Assembly (NCBI RefSeq): GCF_900105905.1
Contig: NZ_FNSV01000005.1
Coordinates: 2,914,001-2,978,000, forward strand
Length of the DNA: 64,000 nucleotides
Reading direction: 5' to 3'
Source: Rhodococcus koreensis
GTDB lineage: Bacteria > Actinomycetota > Actinomycetes > Mycobacteriales > Mycobacteriaceae
The notes beneath the pieces are model-generated. The model did no database searches. It was not told where the DNA came from and saw only the letters and a list, made by a program, of their open reading frames with translations. Of this stretch, positions 18,122-27,066 are shown piece after piece. The position numbers were made by a program, and so were the translations under genes. How positions within the stretch are numbered: the stretch's first letter is position 1; every line of letters begins with the position of its first letter.

Positions 18122-18490
18122 ATGGATCACTCACCCGCACCGATGTTGGAGGCACTGGCCGACTACCACCACCGTGACCGGTACGGGTTCACCCCGCCCG
18201 GGCACCGGCAGGGCCGCGGCGCCGATCGACGCGTCACGGAGGTGCTCGGGATCGACCCGTTCCGTTCCGATGTGCTCGCCGCCTTCGGTCTGGACGACCG
18301 CACCTCGAGCGGCCGCTATCTCGCCGACGCCGAAGACCTCATGGCCGAGGCGGCGGGAGCCGATCAGGCATTCTTCTCCACCTGCGGAAGCTCGCTGTCG
18401 GTGAAGGCAGCGATGATGTGATGATCCGCCGGGAATTCCGGCCGTCGTGCCCACCGATTCGACTCTGAAGACGTTGCGGGTCGTATCGTC
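18122..18490 (+). pseudogene. Orn/Lys/Arg decarboxylase-type PLP enzyme, 5' fragment
   Basis: The frame from the ATG at 18122 encodes 99 residues that match the N-terminus of the decarboxylase major domain: DRYGFTPPGHRQGRG, GIDPFRSDV and FFSTCGSSLSVKAAMM. It then meets a stop at 18419. Beyond the stop the same frame shows weak remnants (AGNSGRRAHRFDSED) of the following family block. The PLP lysine region is absent, so this is a degraded fragment of an enzyme of about 480 residues. Confidence 0.7.
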
Positions 18491-18504
18491 CGGCAACAGT
18501 TGTC

Positions 18505-18930
18505 TCAGCGGCGTCCGCGGCGCTGTTTGATGAACGCCACCACAACTTCGCGCTCGCCCGACGACTCCCCCAGCAGGTCGGTGGTCAGCACGCGGTCCGT
18601 CAGTGCCTCCAATGACCGCCACCTCGCACCAGGGTACCGCGGAAGGCCTCGGTGCGACGTGACCGCAGTGGTCAGCAGAAAAGCAGACCCCGACACCTCG
18701 AACGAACAGCGCAGCGGAGAACCGAGCGTCGCCGCGTCGATCAGCGCGGCGCCCACCTCGTCGACCGCGCGGGTGATGTCCGCGATCTCGGTGAGCAGGA
18801 AGCCGCGCCGGTGGGCCAACGTCCGCGCGACCGCCCGAATGATCGGCAACTGATCCCGGGCCGCCTCGACCCGCAACTCGGTGGTGCTCTGCGGCCGGGC
18901 GCTCACCTTGTTCACCCCCGTTTCCGCCAT
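18505..18930 (-). CDS. Anti-sigma regulatory factor-like ATP-binding protein (RsbW type)
   Basis: 141 residues. VEAARDQLPIIRAVARTLA and the helix DITRAVDEVGAALIDAA correspond to the start of the HATPase_c2 fold and its N-box region. The N-box lacks the usual Asn, so kinase activity may be lost. The ATG at 18930 is chosen where family similarity begins (MAETGVNKVSARPQSTTELR). It probably belongs to a SigF/SigB-like stress-response partner-switch system. No sigma-factor gene is in the window. Confidence 0.75.
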   Translation of the reverse strand: MAETGVNKVSARPQSTTELRVEAARDQLPIIRAVARTLAHRRGFLLTEIADITRAVDEVGAALIDAATLGSPLRCSFEVSGSAFLLTTAVTSHRGLPRYPGARWRSLEALTDRVLTTDLLGESSGEREVVVAFIKQRRGRR

Positions 18931-19079
18931 TCGTTCCGCCGATCTGTGAATGCCGAGCGCTGCACGCTCGGCACCCTTCGCCGCCCGGGCTGTCACGATT
19001 ACTCGGAAGCTACTGCAGCGCAATACCATCACGAGACCCTGTCGAGTCAGGGGTGGATCGATCGACCTCTCGACGCCAT

Positions 19080-19247
19080 CACCGGCGTTTTCTCGTCGTC
19101 GAATCGATGGAGGGTGATGACCCCGGCGTGGTTGGGACCGGAGTCGGAATTCCAGGCCACCCGTTCGTCCGCATGCTGCTCGGTGATGGTGGCGTCGAAC
19201 TCGCACACCTGCCCCGCCACATCGGTAGCCTCGGTGATTGCGCTCAT
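19080..19247 (-). pseudogene. SRPBCC/polyketide-cyclase-like protein, internal fragment
   Basis: About 55 residues including CEFDATITEQHADERVAW and SGPNHAGVITLHRFDDEKT, the middle of the common actinobacterial SRPBCC protein of about 150 residues. Both the N-terminal and C-terminal thirds are absent and the flanks do not continue the family. A remnant upstream of the anti-sigma gene. Confidence 0.6.
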
Positions 19248-19570
19248 GACGACCGCTTACCCGACGATCCCGCGTCCAACCCACCGTTCCATGCCGGATT
19301 CAACTTCGAGCCCGCCGGACGGGAAACAAGTCCTCTCCGCGACACAGTGCGGCCTCACGGAGCCGCGGGGACTCGCAGAGTCGCGCCCAGCCGCCGGGCA
19401 GGGCGAACTGGGCTGTTCCAGCGATTACCCCTCCGACGCCTGTTTTACGCTCGGGCACCGCAGCCGATTCCGGCGAAGGTCGACCACGTTGCCCCCGCCG
19501 CGGGCGTACTCGGCGCCCTCGCCTTCCGCATCCGATTCGTATCTTTCACGCTTCGAGTCTGATAGCACCT

Positions 19571-19591
19571 GCGCACCGTGTGACGGTGCGC
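19571..19591 (+). promoter_or_regulatory. Perfect inverted repeat just before the PAS-ANTAR start
   Basis: GCGCACCGT and ACGGTGCGC are 9-bp arms around a 3-nt loop. The repeat ends 12 nt before the GTG start and directly abuts the weak ribosome binding site AGAAAG. As RNA it would form a tight hairpin that could limit ribosome access; as DNA it could be an operator. Confidence 0.55.
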
Positions 19592-19603
19592 TAGAAAGTA
19601 GTC

Positions 19604-20251
19604 GTGGATTCAGAGCAGGTGTTCGGTGGTGGTGAGCCACAGCGGGTGGGTAGTTTCCGCTTCTACCTGGACGGGCAGCGGTGGGAATGGTCCGACACCG
19701 TCGCACTGATGCACGGCTACCGGCCCGGCGAGGTCACCCCGACCACCGAATTGCTGCTATCCCACAAACACCCCGAGGACCACCTGCACGTCGCCCGGGT
19801 CCTGGACCGGATGATCAACGACGCCGAACCGTTCAGCAGCAAACACCGCATCATCGACACCACCGGCAAGGTCCGACAGGTCGTGGTCGTCGGCGACCGC
19901 ATGCACGACGACAGCGGCGCCGTCATCGGCACGACCGGCTTCTACATCGATATCACCGACTCCCACCGCAACGACGTCAAAGACTCCGTCGACGAAACCG
20001 TCGCCGCCCTCGAGCAATCGCGGGCGGTGATCGAGCAGGCAAAAGGGGCCCTGATGCTGGTCTACGGTATCCCCGCCGACCGCGCGTTCGACATCCTGAC
20101 CTGGCGCTCCCAGGAAACAAATATCCGGCTCCGCACCCTGGCCGAACGAATCGTCGCCAGATTCGGCGAGCTCGAACCCGACACCGGCCTGCGCACCCGG
20201 TTCGACCACCTGTTGCTCACCGCACACCACCGACCAACTCGCTCGAGCTGA
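19604..20251 (+). CDS. PAS and ANTAR domain regulator
   Basis: 215 residues from a GTG start. A PAS fold (residues about 15-120: RWEWSDTVALMHGYRPGEVT to TGFYIDITDSHR) is followed by an ANTAR RNA-binding domain (about 125-190: SRAVIEQAKGALMLVYGIPA, then RSQETNIRLRTLAERI). ANTAR proteins bind two-hairpin RNA motifs and act as antiterminators (family knowledge). A close paralogue lies at 23.4-24.2 kb in the same orientation. The targets and PAS ligand are unknown. Confidence 0.92.
   Translation: MDSEQVFGGGEPQRVGSFRFYLDGQRWEWSDTVALMHGYRPGEVTPTTELLLSHKHPEDHLHVARVLDRMINDAEPFSSKHRIIDTTGKVRQVVVVGDRMHDDSGAVIGTTGFYIDITDSHRNDVKDSVDETVAALEQSRAVIEQAKGALMLVYGIPADRAFDILTWRSQETNIRLRTLAERIVARFGELEPDTGLRTRFDHLLLTAHHRPTRSS
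19690..20240 (+). repeat. Direct repeat copy 1 (PAS-ANTAR coding block)
   Basis: This block and 23660-24200 are closely similar DNA in direct orientation. Many identical stretches occur, for example around the DVKDSVDE and SRAVIEQAKGALMLVYGI codons. Recombination between them would delete about 4 kb including the FUSC and whiB genes. Confidence 0.8.
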
Positions 20252-20353
20252 GGGACGTTTGCCCGGTCTTCCGGCTCATCGCCGGCCCGCCGACCACAAA
20301 AGCCTCACAGCGGTGAGGCCGTCACCGAAGACACCGGGGCGGTGCCCGAGCCA

Positions 20354-20851
20354 TCACCCTTCCTGTGCGGTGGCCATGTCTGGTGGGTCGGGAAGGTCGA
20401 CATCGAGAACGAAGTCCAGCCAGATCAGGGCGTCTGCCAAGATTTCCGCGCGCATTGTGATGTCGAATTGTTCAGCGGCAGTATACGACCGCTCTCCCTC
20501 TACCAGATCCTCGGCGAGGAACGCCGACACCGTCCGTAGCACCCAACGCTCCGACGGGGGCAAAGCTTCGCCGTCGACGTACCGTCCTTCCGCGAAGCGA
20601 ACGTCGAGGATCAACGTCTCGTCCGGACCCGCGCCACCCAGTCGCGCGACGACCACACCGACAGTGGCGTCGACAACCCACGCGAGCACATCGCCGTATA
20701 CCGGCCGGCCCCCGGTCGGGTGCAGTTCGGCGCACACCCGGGATACCTCGCACGAGAGTCGGGCGGCATCCCGGTCACCGACCAGTTGCAATAGACGACC
20801 GCCGAGAGCTGCGGCCGAAGAGCTGGTGGGGCTGCCTGCGTTCGATCCCAT
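20354..20851 (-). CDS. Hypothetical protein
   Basis: 165 residues that I do not recognise. It is soluble-looking, with no membrane segment or signal peptide, and acidic overall, ending in DLPDPPDMATAQEG. The N-terminus has a Ser/Ala-rich stretch, then GGRLLQLVGDRDAARLSCEV. Codon use looks normal for the region (strong third-position GC), which supports a real gene. It lies between the PAS-ANTAR gene (convergent) and the FUSC transporter gene (same strand). Confidence 0.55.
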   Translation of the reverse strand: MGSNAGSPTSSSAAALGGRLLQLVGDRDAARLSCEVSRVCAELHPTGGRPVYGDVLAWVVDATVGVVVARLGGAGPDETLILDVRFAEGRYVDGEALPPSERWVLRTVSAFLAEDLVEGERSYTAAEQFDITMRAEILADALIWLDFVLDVDLPDPPDMATAQEG

Positions 20852-21286
20852 ACCCGAGAGTGCCTAGCTCAGGGCATCACCACACAGCCCGGTCGAGCTC
20901 CGGCATCTGAGCATGGGCGACCCTCCTTCGTGCTGGTCGTGCGGCCTTCGTCGGGCGGTGCCACCGGCTCCGCGTCGCCTGGCGGCAGCGACGCACCGGC
21001 GGGTGCTGGGTTCGTGCCGGACTCCCCGGTGGACGTGGCCTCCTCCTGATCCAGAGACCCCGGCTCGCGGTCCGTCCGGCCCGCTCCGGCCCGGTCCGCT
21101 CGACGGAAGAGCAGCCAGCAGTTCAGTGTGGGCAATCCCCGTGTATCGCGCCTGTCTCGTTGCGATGCGGCCGAGCGGGGTCGCGCGGTATCCCCGTCGC
21201 CATGAGGATCGCAAATCCTTGTAGCGCAGCGCTCCCCAATTTTATCGGTTCGACGTCTGGCGACGGATGTTGCTGCAAGTTGCGCG
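20852..21286. other. 435-bp stretch with no recognised gene
   Basis: It lies between the hypothetical gene and the FUSC gene. All frames are either shadows of the FUSC gene or low-information Pro/Arg-rich translations. No RNA gene or convincing promoter was recognised. Confidence 0.5.
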
Positions 21287-22432
21287 TCAGTGCTCGTCGG
21301 AAATGTCCAGCACGGCAAGCGCGGCCCACAGACCATCCGCGGCCAAGGCGATCGCCGGCCACGCACCGGGTAGGGGTTGGTGTCGTCGGACCGATTCCTC
21401 GAACGACTCGAGGCGCGAGCGGGCTTCAGGCAGAGCGGTCTGCACGACGTGCAGGTAGGGCTCTCGATGGTGGGCCGGGTCCCAGGTGAGTTCGTCGAAT
21501 GCGGCCGAGAATGCCTCGAGTAGCGCCGCTGCTTCGTGCCGAAGTTGCTCCGGTGTGGACGCCGGGGGCCCTGCCTGCCGATCATCGGCGACGGTGAGCG
21601 CCTCGACCGCGACTTCCAGGACTGACACGTACAGCAAGGTGTCGTCGAGAACCGTTGCTATCGGGAGGTACACCTGCGATCCGCCTACCTTGGTCCAGCC
21701 GGGGCTACGAAGGTTGCCGCGCAAGCTTTCCCGGCCCTCGCGCAGCGCAACGCCGGCGCCGGTCGACTTGTGCAGATCCCACACCCGTTGCCGTCCTCGA
21801 TCACTGTCGTGACGGCCTGACCGGAGGCCGTGGGCAAGATCGGCGAGCAGGGTCGAGAGTTCATGCGCACGTTGCAGAATCAGGTCGCGGGCCGTGGAAA
21901 GCTGGTCGGGAGGCAGCACGAGAGCATTGACCGCGACGCCGACGAGCACACCGACGGTGACATCGAGGACGCGATGAAACACCAGAGCCGCGTTCGTGGC
22001 CGATCCGTACAGCACTACCAACAGCGCGGTGATTGCTACCCACATCCCGTCCGGCGCCAACCACCGGCTGCGGCCGAGGATCGTCCCGACCGCGACCGCA
22101 CCTGCGATGGCGGCGAGTTCAGGCAGGGTGCCTGCCGCCAACGCGGCAACGAGCACACCGAGAATAACGACCGTGACCTGACGTACGGCGGCGGACACCG
22201 AGCTGCGGACCGTGGTGCCGATGATGAACAAGGCGGCGTAGGGCGCAAGGAAAGACTCCGGACTCTGCAACACCCGATCGGCGAGCAACCAGGCGGTCAG
22301 CACCGCCACCGTGCACTTCACGGCGGACACCAAGCCCGGGTGCTGCAGCGCTCTGCGCAGCCAGGTACTCCAGCCACCCGCTTGGGGTCGCTGCGTCTGA
22401 GTACCGGCCCCTGCGGAAAAAGGCCATCTCAT
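21287..22432 (-). CDS. FUSC family membrane protein (aromatic acid exporter-like)
   Basis: About 381 residues from an ATG at 22432 (an ATG at 22450 is an alternative). The N-terminal half has hydrophobic segments of the FUSC domain, for example FLAPYAALFIIGTTVRSS, AAIAGAVAVGTILGRS and MWVAITALLVVLYGS. A soluble helical half follows, with repeated Leu/Ala/Glu stretches. Family members export aromatic acids or other small compounds (family knowledge). No membrane-fusion partner is present here. Confidence 0.82.
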   Translation of the reverse strand: MRWPFSAGAGTQTQRPQAGGWSTWLRRALQHPGLVSAVKCTVAVLTAWLLADRVLQSPESFLAPYAALFIIGTTVRSSVSAAVRQVTVVILGVLVAALAAGTLPELAAIAGAVAVGTILGRSRWLAPDGMWVAITALLVVLYGSATNAALVFHRVLDVTVGVLVGVAVNALVLPPDQLSTARDLILQRAHELSTLLADLAHGLRSGRHDSDRGRQRVWDLHKSTGAGVALREGRESLRGNLRSPGWTKVGGSQVYLPIATVLDDTLLYVSVLEVAVEALTVADDRQAGPPASTPEQLRHEAAALLEAFSAAFDELTWDPAHHREPYLHVVQTALPEARSRLESFEESVRRHQPLPGAWPAIALAADGLWAALAVLDISDEH

Positions 22433-22450
22433 GTCAACACTTGTACCCAT

Positions 22451-23055
22451 TCGATCGTCTCGGTTCACCAGTCCGTGTCCGTGCGCGGGATGTGCCATCA
22501 AGCGCACCCGCCCGGCGCGTTCTGGACCGGCCTGGTCACCGGTGCTCATACTCAGGCGGCTCGAGGCGGCCGATGTGATGCCAGTTACTGTCGAGCGATT
22601 CCCCTCAACCGTCCACCGGTGTGCCGATAGCATCAGCAGCACACCCTTTCACCCGCTCTTTCGAGACGTAAAGGGTGCGGGGCCTCCGATACCGGGTGCC
22701 TCCTGATCCCCGATGTCGAGCCATGGCATCACCGCACCGACACCGTTTATTTTCGCCTGCGGACCCGGTCCAGCACCGATTGCCATCCGGGCCGTGGTCT
22801 GCCAATAGCCCGTCCCTGGACATCAGGCGTGAAACCCCGACACAGTGAAGATGCTTGTTGCACAACACTTCCCGACCACCGTGCCCGACCCGACAATCCG
22901 AACCCGCGAGGAGGCCATACCAAACCACGCTCCGACATCGATCTCTTCGGTCACACCGTCGGCGACCGGCCCAGGTCCCCACCCGCACCTTTAGGTGCCC
23001 TGCTCTTGCCGGCGGATCGCGTCACTGTTCGACTCCGAAAGCGACCCATCCCGCA
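22451..23055. other. Divergent intergenic stretch (FUSC / whiB)
   Basis: About 600 bp between the FUSC start and the whiB start. It must carry both promoters. I see no gene, and no confident promoter or repeat. Confidence 0.5.
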
Positions 23056-23394
23056 ATGCCTGATCATTCGCACCACCACATCGACCGCAACTGGCAGCGC
23101 CGCGCCTCCTGCCGGGGAACCGACACCGAGGTGTTCTTCTCCCCCGACGGTGAACGCGGCCGCGTCCGCGCCCAGCGCGAGCACACCGCCAAACTCATCT
23201 GTCAGGATTGCCCCGTCCTCACCGAATGCCGCGCCCACGCCCTCACTGCCGAAAGTCACGGCATCTGGGGCGGCATGTCCGAAAGCGAACGCGCCCGCCA
23301 CACCCGACGGACCCGCCACGCGGCCGCCCGACCCAGGGAGCGCGTCCCGGCGTCGAACTCCTCACCCTTGCGGATCCGAACACCCACAGCATGA
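23056..23394 (+). CDS. WhiB-family iron-sulfur transcriptional regulator
   Basis: 112 residues. Four conserved cysteines are at 19, 49, 52 and 58 (CRG, CQDC, ECRAH), which bind a 4Fe-4S cluster. The turn HGIWGGMSESER and an Arg-rich tail (RARHTRRTRH) follow for DNA binding. It probably responds to redox or nitric oxide stress and partners a sigma factor (family knowledge). Its stop codon overlaps the ATG of the next, chimeric PAS-ANTAR reading frame (ATGA), suggesting coupled translation. Confidence 0.92.
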   Translation: MPDHSHHHIDRNWQRRASCRGTDTEVFFSPDGERGRVRAQREHTAKLICQDCPVLTECRAHALTAESHGIWGGMSESERARHTRRTRHAAARPRERVPASNSSPLRIRTPTA

Positions 23395-24212
23395 GGATGG
23401 CGGCCTGGGAGGTCACGGAAACGATCTCGCTCGATGGTTCGCTCTGCAAGTCCGGGGTATTCGCCCGGTGTGCGGCTCGGAGTACTCGATATCGGTTCGA
23501 ACTCGGCGCAGTTGCAGATCGTCGAGGCGACTGCGGGTGCGCCACCCGATTGGGCGAGTCGATCGGGGTGGACCAATGCCTCTACGAGGACGGGATCGCC
23601 CGGGTCGGCCAGGCGGTGACGCAGACGTTGGCGGCGGCGCACCGGTATGAAGTCGACGCCGTCGCCCAGATGCACGGGTACCGACCCGGCGAGGTGACGC
23701 CGGTCACCGAACTGCTGCTCTCCCACAAGCATCCCGAGGACCAGTCGCACGTCGCCCGGGTCCTCGACCGGATGATCAACGACGCCGAACCGTTCAGCAG
23801 CAAGCACCGCATCATCGACACCGCCAGCAACGTTCGCCAGGTCGTGGTCGTCGGTGACCGAATGTTCGACGGCACCGGTCGGGTGGTCGGCACGAGCGGG
23901 TTCTACATCGACATCACCAATTCCCACCGCACCGACGTCAAAGACTCCGTCGACGAAGTGGTCGTCGAACTCGAGCAGTCGCGGGCGGTGATCGAGCAGG
24001 CGAAGGGTGCGCTGATGCTGGTCTACGGCATTTCCGCCGACCGCGCCTTCGACATCCTGACCTGGCGCTCACAGGAGACCAACACCCGACTGCGCGCGAT
24101 TGCCGAACAGATCGTCAGGGGATTCAGCGAGTGCGAACCCGACACCGGCCTGCGCACCCGGTTCGACCACCTCCTGCTCACCGCCCACCAGCGAGCCGGA
24201 CGACCGGACTAG
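23391..24212 (+). CDS. Chimeric PAS-ANTAR protein with a Ppx/GppA-derived N-terminal segment
   Basis: 273 residues from the ATG overlapping the whiB stop. Residues about 45-93 contain TRLGESIGVD and IARVGQAVTQTLAAAHRYEV, which come from an exopolyphosphatase/GppA protein. The exact N-terminus of that family (RLGVLDIGSNSAQLQIVEA) is present in another frame at 23470-23530, so the Ppx part is itself frameshifted. At AQMHGYRPGEVTP it switches to a PAS-ANTAR protein nearly identical to the one at 19.6 kb. The first strands of the PAS fold are lost; ANTAR is intact. It may be expressed or a pseudogene. Confidence 0.7.
   Translation: MRMAAWEVTETISLDGSLCKSGVFARCAARSTRYRFELGAVADRRGDCGCATRLGESIGVDQCLYEDGIARVGQAVTQTLAAAHRYEVDAVAQMHGYRPGEVTPVTELLLSHKHPEDQSHVARVLDRMINDAEPFSSKHRIIDTASNVRQVVVVGDRMFDGTGRVVGTSGFYIDITNSHRTDVKDSVDEVVVELEQSRAVIEQAKGALMLVYGISADRAFDILTWRSQETNTRLRAIAEQIVRGFSECEPDTGLRTRFDHLLLTAHQRAGRPD
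23660..24200 (+). repeat. Direct repeat copy 2 (PAS-ANTAR coding block)
   Basis: Partner of 19690-20240. Similarity begins abruptly at the MHGYRPGEVTP codons, where the Ppx-derived sequence ends, which marks the recombination junction. Confidence 0.8.
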
Positions 24213-24397
24213 GGAACGGTCCCGCGGGCTGGTTTGGTCAACCCGCAGAACCTGGACCGATGTCCCTACCGGTCGAGCACCGGCCCTGACTCACCGCTTT
24301 CCCCGAAAACCGCCCGGGCAATCCGTCTCTGGCCCGGATGAACCCACGACCAGGGAGAAACGGCAGCGAATAACGTGTTTCCCCGACCCACCGTCGC

Positions 24398-25139
24398 TCA
24401 CTTCGCAGGGTCGGGTCCGTGCTCGACGATATTCAGGGCAACCTCGTTGAGCGGCATGTTGGAGTGCTGGGACCGTCGGGTCAGGATCGCGAAGGCCTCG
24501 TCGGCGTCGATCGAATACCGCTGCATCAGCATGCCCTTGGCCTGACCAATCAGGTCCCGGGAGGCCAGGGCATCGCGGAACTGCTCCTCCCGCAGCGAGG
24601 CGATCAACGCGATCGCCACATGGGTGGCCAAGGTGCCGCCGATGCTGACCGAGTCGTCGTCGAACGCGTTCGCTCGGCTCGAATGCAGGTTCAACGCACC
24701 CATCGTGTGCTCGGTGGTGTAGAGCTGGAATGCCAGCATCGACCGGACCCCGATGCCGGCCGCCTCTGGGGCGAACCTCGGCCACCGCTGCTCGGTGGTC
24801 ATGTCCGTGACGAGGACGGTTTCGTGGTTCCAGATCGCCTGCACACACAGCCCGTCACCCAGCCGGTGCTGGAGGTCGTCGATGTTCTTCGGCAGCTCCG
24901 ACGTCGTCGCCCGAGATTGGAAGGACCTGCCGCGGGTGACCAGGGTGATGCCGGCGTCCTCGGCACCGGGAACCACATCCCGCGCGGACTTCGTGATCAC
25001 CTCCGGGGTGCCCTGAATATTGGCGTGCTCGGCACGCAGATCGCGCGATCTGTTCGATCTCGGCGCGCAACCGGTGCTCGAAGCCACCACCCCGGTCGAG
25101 GGCCTGGTCCTCGTCTGAGCTCAAGCCCCATCGTCGCAC
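24398..25139 (-). pseudogene. GAF and ANTAR domain regulator with an N-terminal frameshift
   Basis: The main frame (24398-25090) encodes a GAF domain (TPEVITKSARDVVPGAEDAG to NAFDDDSVSIGGTLATHVAI) and a C-terminal ANTAR domain (SRDLIGQAKGMLMQRYSIDA). The expected N-terminus FEHRLRAEIEQIARS lies in a different frame starting with a GTG at 25139. The frames join near 25041-25050, consistent with one missing nucleotide between IAR and DLRAEHANIQG. It could still be translated from a GTG at 25090, lacking about 35 residues of helix. Single-base sequencing error is possible. Confidence 0.75.
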
Positions 25140-25687
25140 GGCCTCATTTCACCCTTCCAGTGCCAGCGCACAGAGTCGCATGGACGCAACCCCACTCAGC
25201 GCTCATCGAGGCGGCCGGATCCCTGGTGGCGCACTGGATGCTCACCGGTCTCGTGCACGGGCAATGAACACCGACAACACCCGCTCCGAACTCATTCAGT
25301 ATGAACTTCCAAACCTTTTGCAGCACTCAACTTCCGAGTGGCCGTCGCCAATGCGCGGACCGGTTTGCCCAAGATGCCGGCAGACAGGACTTCCGCCAAG
25401 GAATCGCCGGCGTCCATCGTCCGGCCGTCGACAGTTGGGGCAGCACCGCCGGATTCGTCCTCTCGTATGTGCTCGCCACTGTGACGAGGTACGTGGCCCC
25501 CAAAGCACGCTGAAGACCACGTGCCGTGCGACTCATCCGACCAGAGGACGGTAGCTCGGCCTGCTCGGCAGTTTCGATGTCGAGATGCATCTGTCACACC
25601 TACGCCGTGATCGGCCCGGAAATGACCCCGCTCCGTCAGCTCGCGTTTGCCCGGTGCGCCGTCGGGGGATGCTGCGGAGTGAATCGC
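25140..25687. other. 550-bp stretch without a recognised gene
   Basis: It lies between the GAF-ANTAR gene and the left end of the IS3-family element. Short frames on both strands occur, the longest minus frame ending LAEVLSAGILGKPVRALATA, but none matches a family I know. It could be the remnant of a gene broken by the insertion. Confidence 0.4.
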
Positions 25688-25711
25688 CCTGGATCGAGTG
25701 GAGACTCCGGT

Positions 25712-26650
25712 TCAGGCCACCTCGGGGGTTGAGGCAGCAGGGGGACGTTGTTCACGATAGCGGGCCTCGTACCAGGTCGGCGAGAGATAATCGATCGACG
25801 AGTGCAATCGGTCCGCGTTGAACCAGCGAACCCACTCGGCGGTTTCCCGCTCCACCTCGGCCCGACCGCTCCACGACGCGTCACGGTCGATCAGCTCGGT
25901 TTTGTAGAGTCCGATCGTCGATTCCATCAATCCGTTGTCGAGGGCGTCCCCGACGCTGCCGATCGACCCGGCGATCCCCGAAGCGATCAACGCCTCGGTG
26001 AAGGCCAGCGACGTGTACTGGCTCCCCGCATCGCTGTGATGCACCAAACCCGTTGAGGTGAAACGGATGTCGGTTCTCCTGCGGGTGAACAACGCCTGCT
26101 CGAGCACTCCGGTGACCAACACGGTGGTCTTGGATGTCATCACCCGCCACCCGAGGATCCGGCGGGAGAACACGTCGACACAGAACGCCGTATACACGAA
26201 TCCGGTGAGTGTCCACACGTACGTAAAGTCCGCGACCCACCACTGGTCCGGACGGTCCGGGGTGTCCCATTTCCTGTTGATCAGATCCGGGTGTCGTGGT
26301 GCCCGCTCGTCGCGCTCGGTGGTGGTCGTGCGGCGTTTGCCGCGGACCACCCCGCGGATGCCGCAGATCTTCATCAGGCGGGCCACCTGATCGCGCCCGA
26401 TGTCGTGGCCGGCGTGTTTCATCGCCCACCAGATCTTGCGGGCACCGTAGAGGCGCTTGTTGGCCACGTACACCCTGTGCACGGCGTTGGCGGCGTACGC
26501 CTCGCCCAGGTCGGTGTCCGAGATGGGTCCGCGCTGCTTGGCCTTGTAGTAGGTGGACGGGGCGATGCTGATGCCGTGCTCGGTGAGCACGGCACAGATC
26601 GGGTCGACCCCGAATTGAGAACGGTACGCGTCGATGTAGTCGACGATCAC
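25712..26650 (-). CDS. IS3-family transposase OrfB (DDE integrase)
   Basis: 312 residues with an rve integrase core. The catalytic acids are Asp141 (WWVADFTYV), Asp207 (HHSDAGSQY) and Glu243 (GLMESTIGLYK), giving the DD(35)E spacing of IS3 elements. The N-terminus carries the HTH_21 region RLYGARKIWWAMKHAG. The first codon GTG overlaps the OrfA stop (GTGA), suggesting re-initiation or frameshifting to make the fused transposase. Confidence 0.93.
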   Translation of the reverse strand: MIVDYIDAYRSQFGVDPICAVLTEHGISIAPSTYYKAKQRGPISDTDLGEAYAANAVHRVYVANKRLYGARKIWWAMKHAGHDIGRDQVARLMKICGIRGVVRGKRRTTTTERDERAPRHPDLINRKWDTPDRPDQWWVADFTYVWTLTGFVYTAFCVDVFSRRILGWRVMTSKTTVLVTGVLEQALFTRRRTDIRFTSTGLVHHSDAGSQYTSLAFTEALIASGIAGSIGSVGDALDNGLMESTIGLYKTELIDRDASWSGRAEVERETAEWVRWFNADRLHSSIDYLSPTWYEARYREQRPPAASTPEVA

Positions 26651-26973
26651 CGCAGTCGGCGGTCGACCTCCGCCGCCGCGAAAAACGCGCTCGCAGTCTT
26701 CAAAATCTCGTTGGCTCTGCGTAATTCGGCTACTTCGCGGCGAAGCCTGGCGACCTCGGCCGACACGTCAGGTACCGAAGACGGTGTTCCGGGGGCCTGG
26801 CGGCCTTCCTCCCGCTCGATCCAGTTCCTCAGCGTCGCCGGCGCGATGTCGAGCAGCTCGCCGACATGGCGACGGGCTGCGACCTTCGAGCCTCCGTGCT
26901 CGTCGATCCGGTCCCGATACATCCGGACGGCGCGATCCTGGGTCTCGGCGTCGTACTTCCTCGGTGCAGGCAT
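26647..26973 (-). CDS. IS3-family transposase OrfA (HTH)
   Basis: 108 residues. The helix-turn-helix includes KVAARRHVGELLDIAPATLR and the sequence then forms a leucine-zipper-like coiled coil (VARLRREVAELRRANEIL), the standard IS3 OrfA layout ending KTASAFFAAAE. It binds the terminal repeats and pairs with OrfB, which overlaps its last four bases. Confidence 0.92.
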   Translation of the reverse strand: MPAPRKYDAETQDRAVRMYRDRIDEHGGSKVAARRHVGELLDIAPATLRNWIEREEGRQAPGTPSSVPDVSAEVARLRREVAELRRANEILKTASAFFAAAEVDRRLR

Positions 26974-27066
26974 ACCAGCATTCTCCTTGTTCGATCAGGA
27001 GTCTCCACCTCGTCCAGGACGGTTCAGAGAAACCTATGTCTTCGATTGGACGAGGGGAACAAGCCG

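Larger units (their letters stand above)
25688..27018 (-). mobile_element. IS3-family insertion sequence (about 1.33 kb)
   Basis: Two overlapping transposase frames are bounded by imperfect terminal inverted repeats. The left copy TGGATCGAGTGGAGACTCC at 25690 and the right copy (complement of 26998-27016) match at 15 of 19 positions, and the match extends two bases outward. No clear short target duplication was seen. Both reading frames are open, so the element may be active. It sits about 50 bp before the DUF4126-type gene. Confidence 0.88.

Noticed and set aside
25688..27018. Short target-site duplication of the IS3 element
   Set aside because: The bases flanking the two inverted repeats do not match; no 3-4 bp duplication could be supported.
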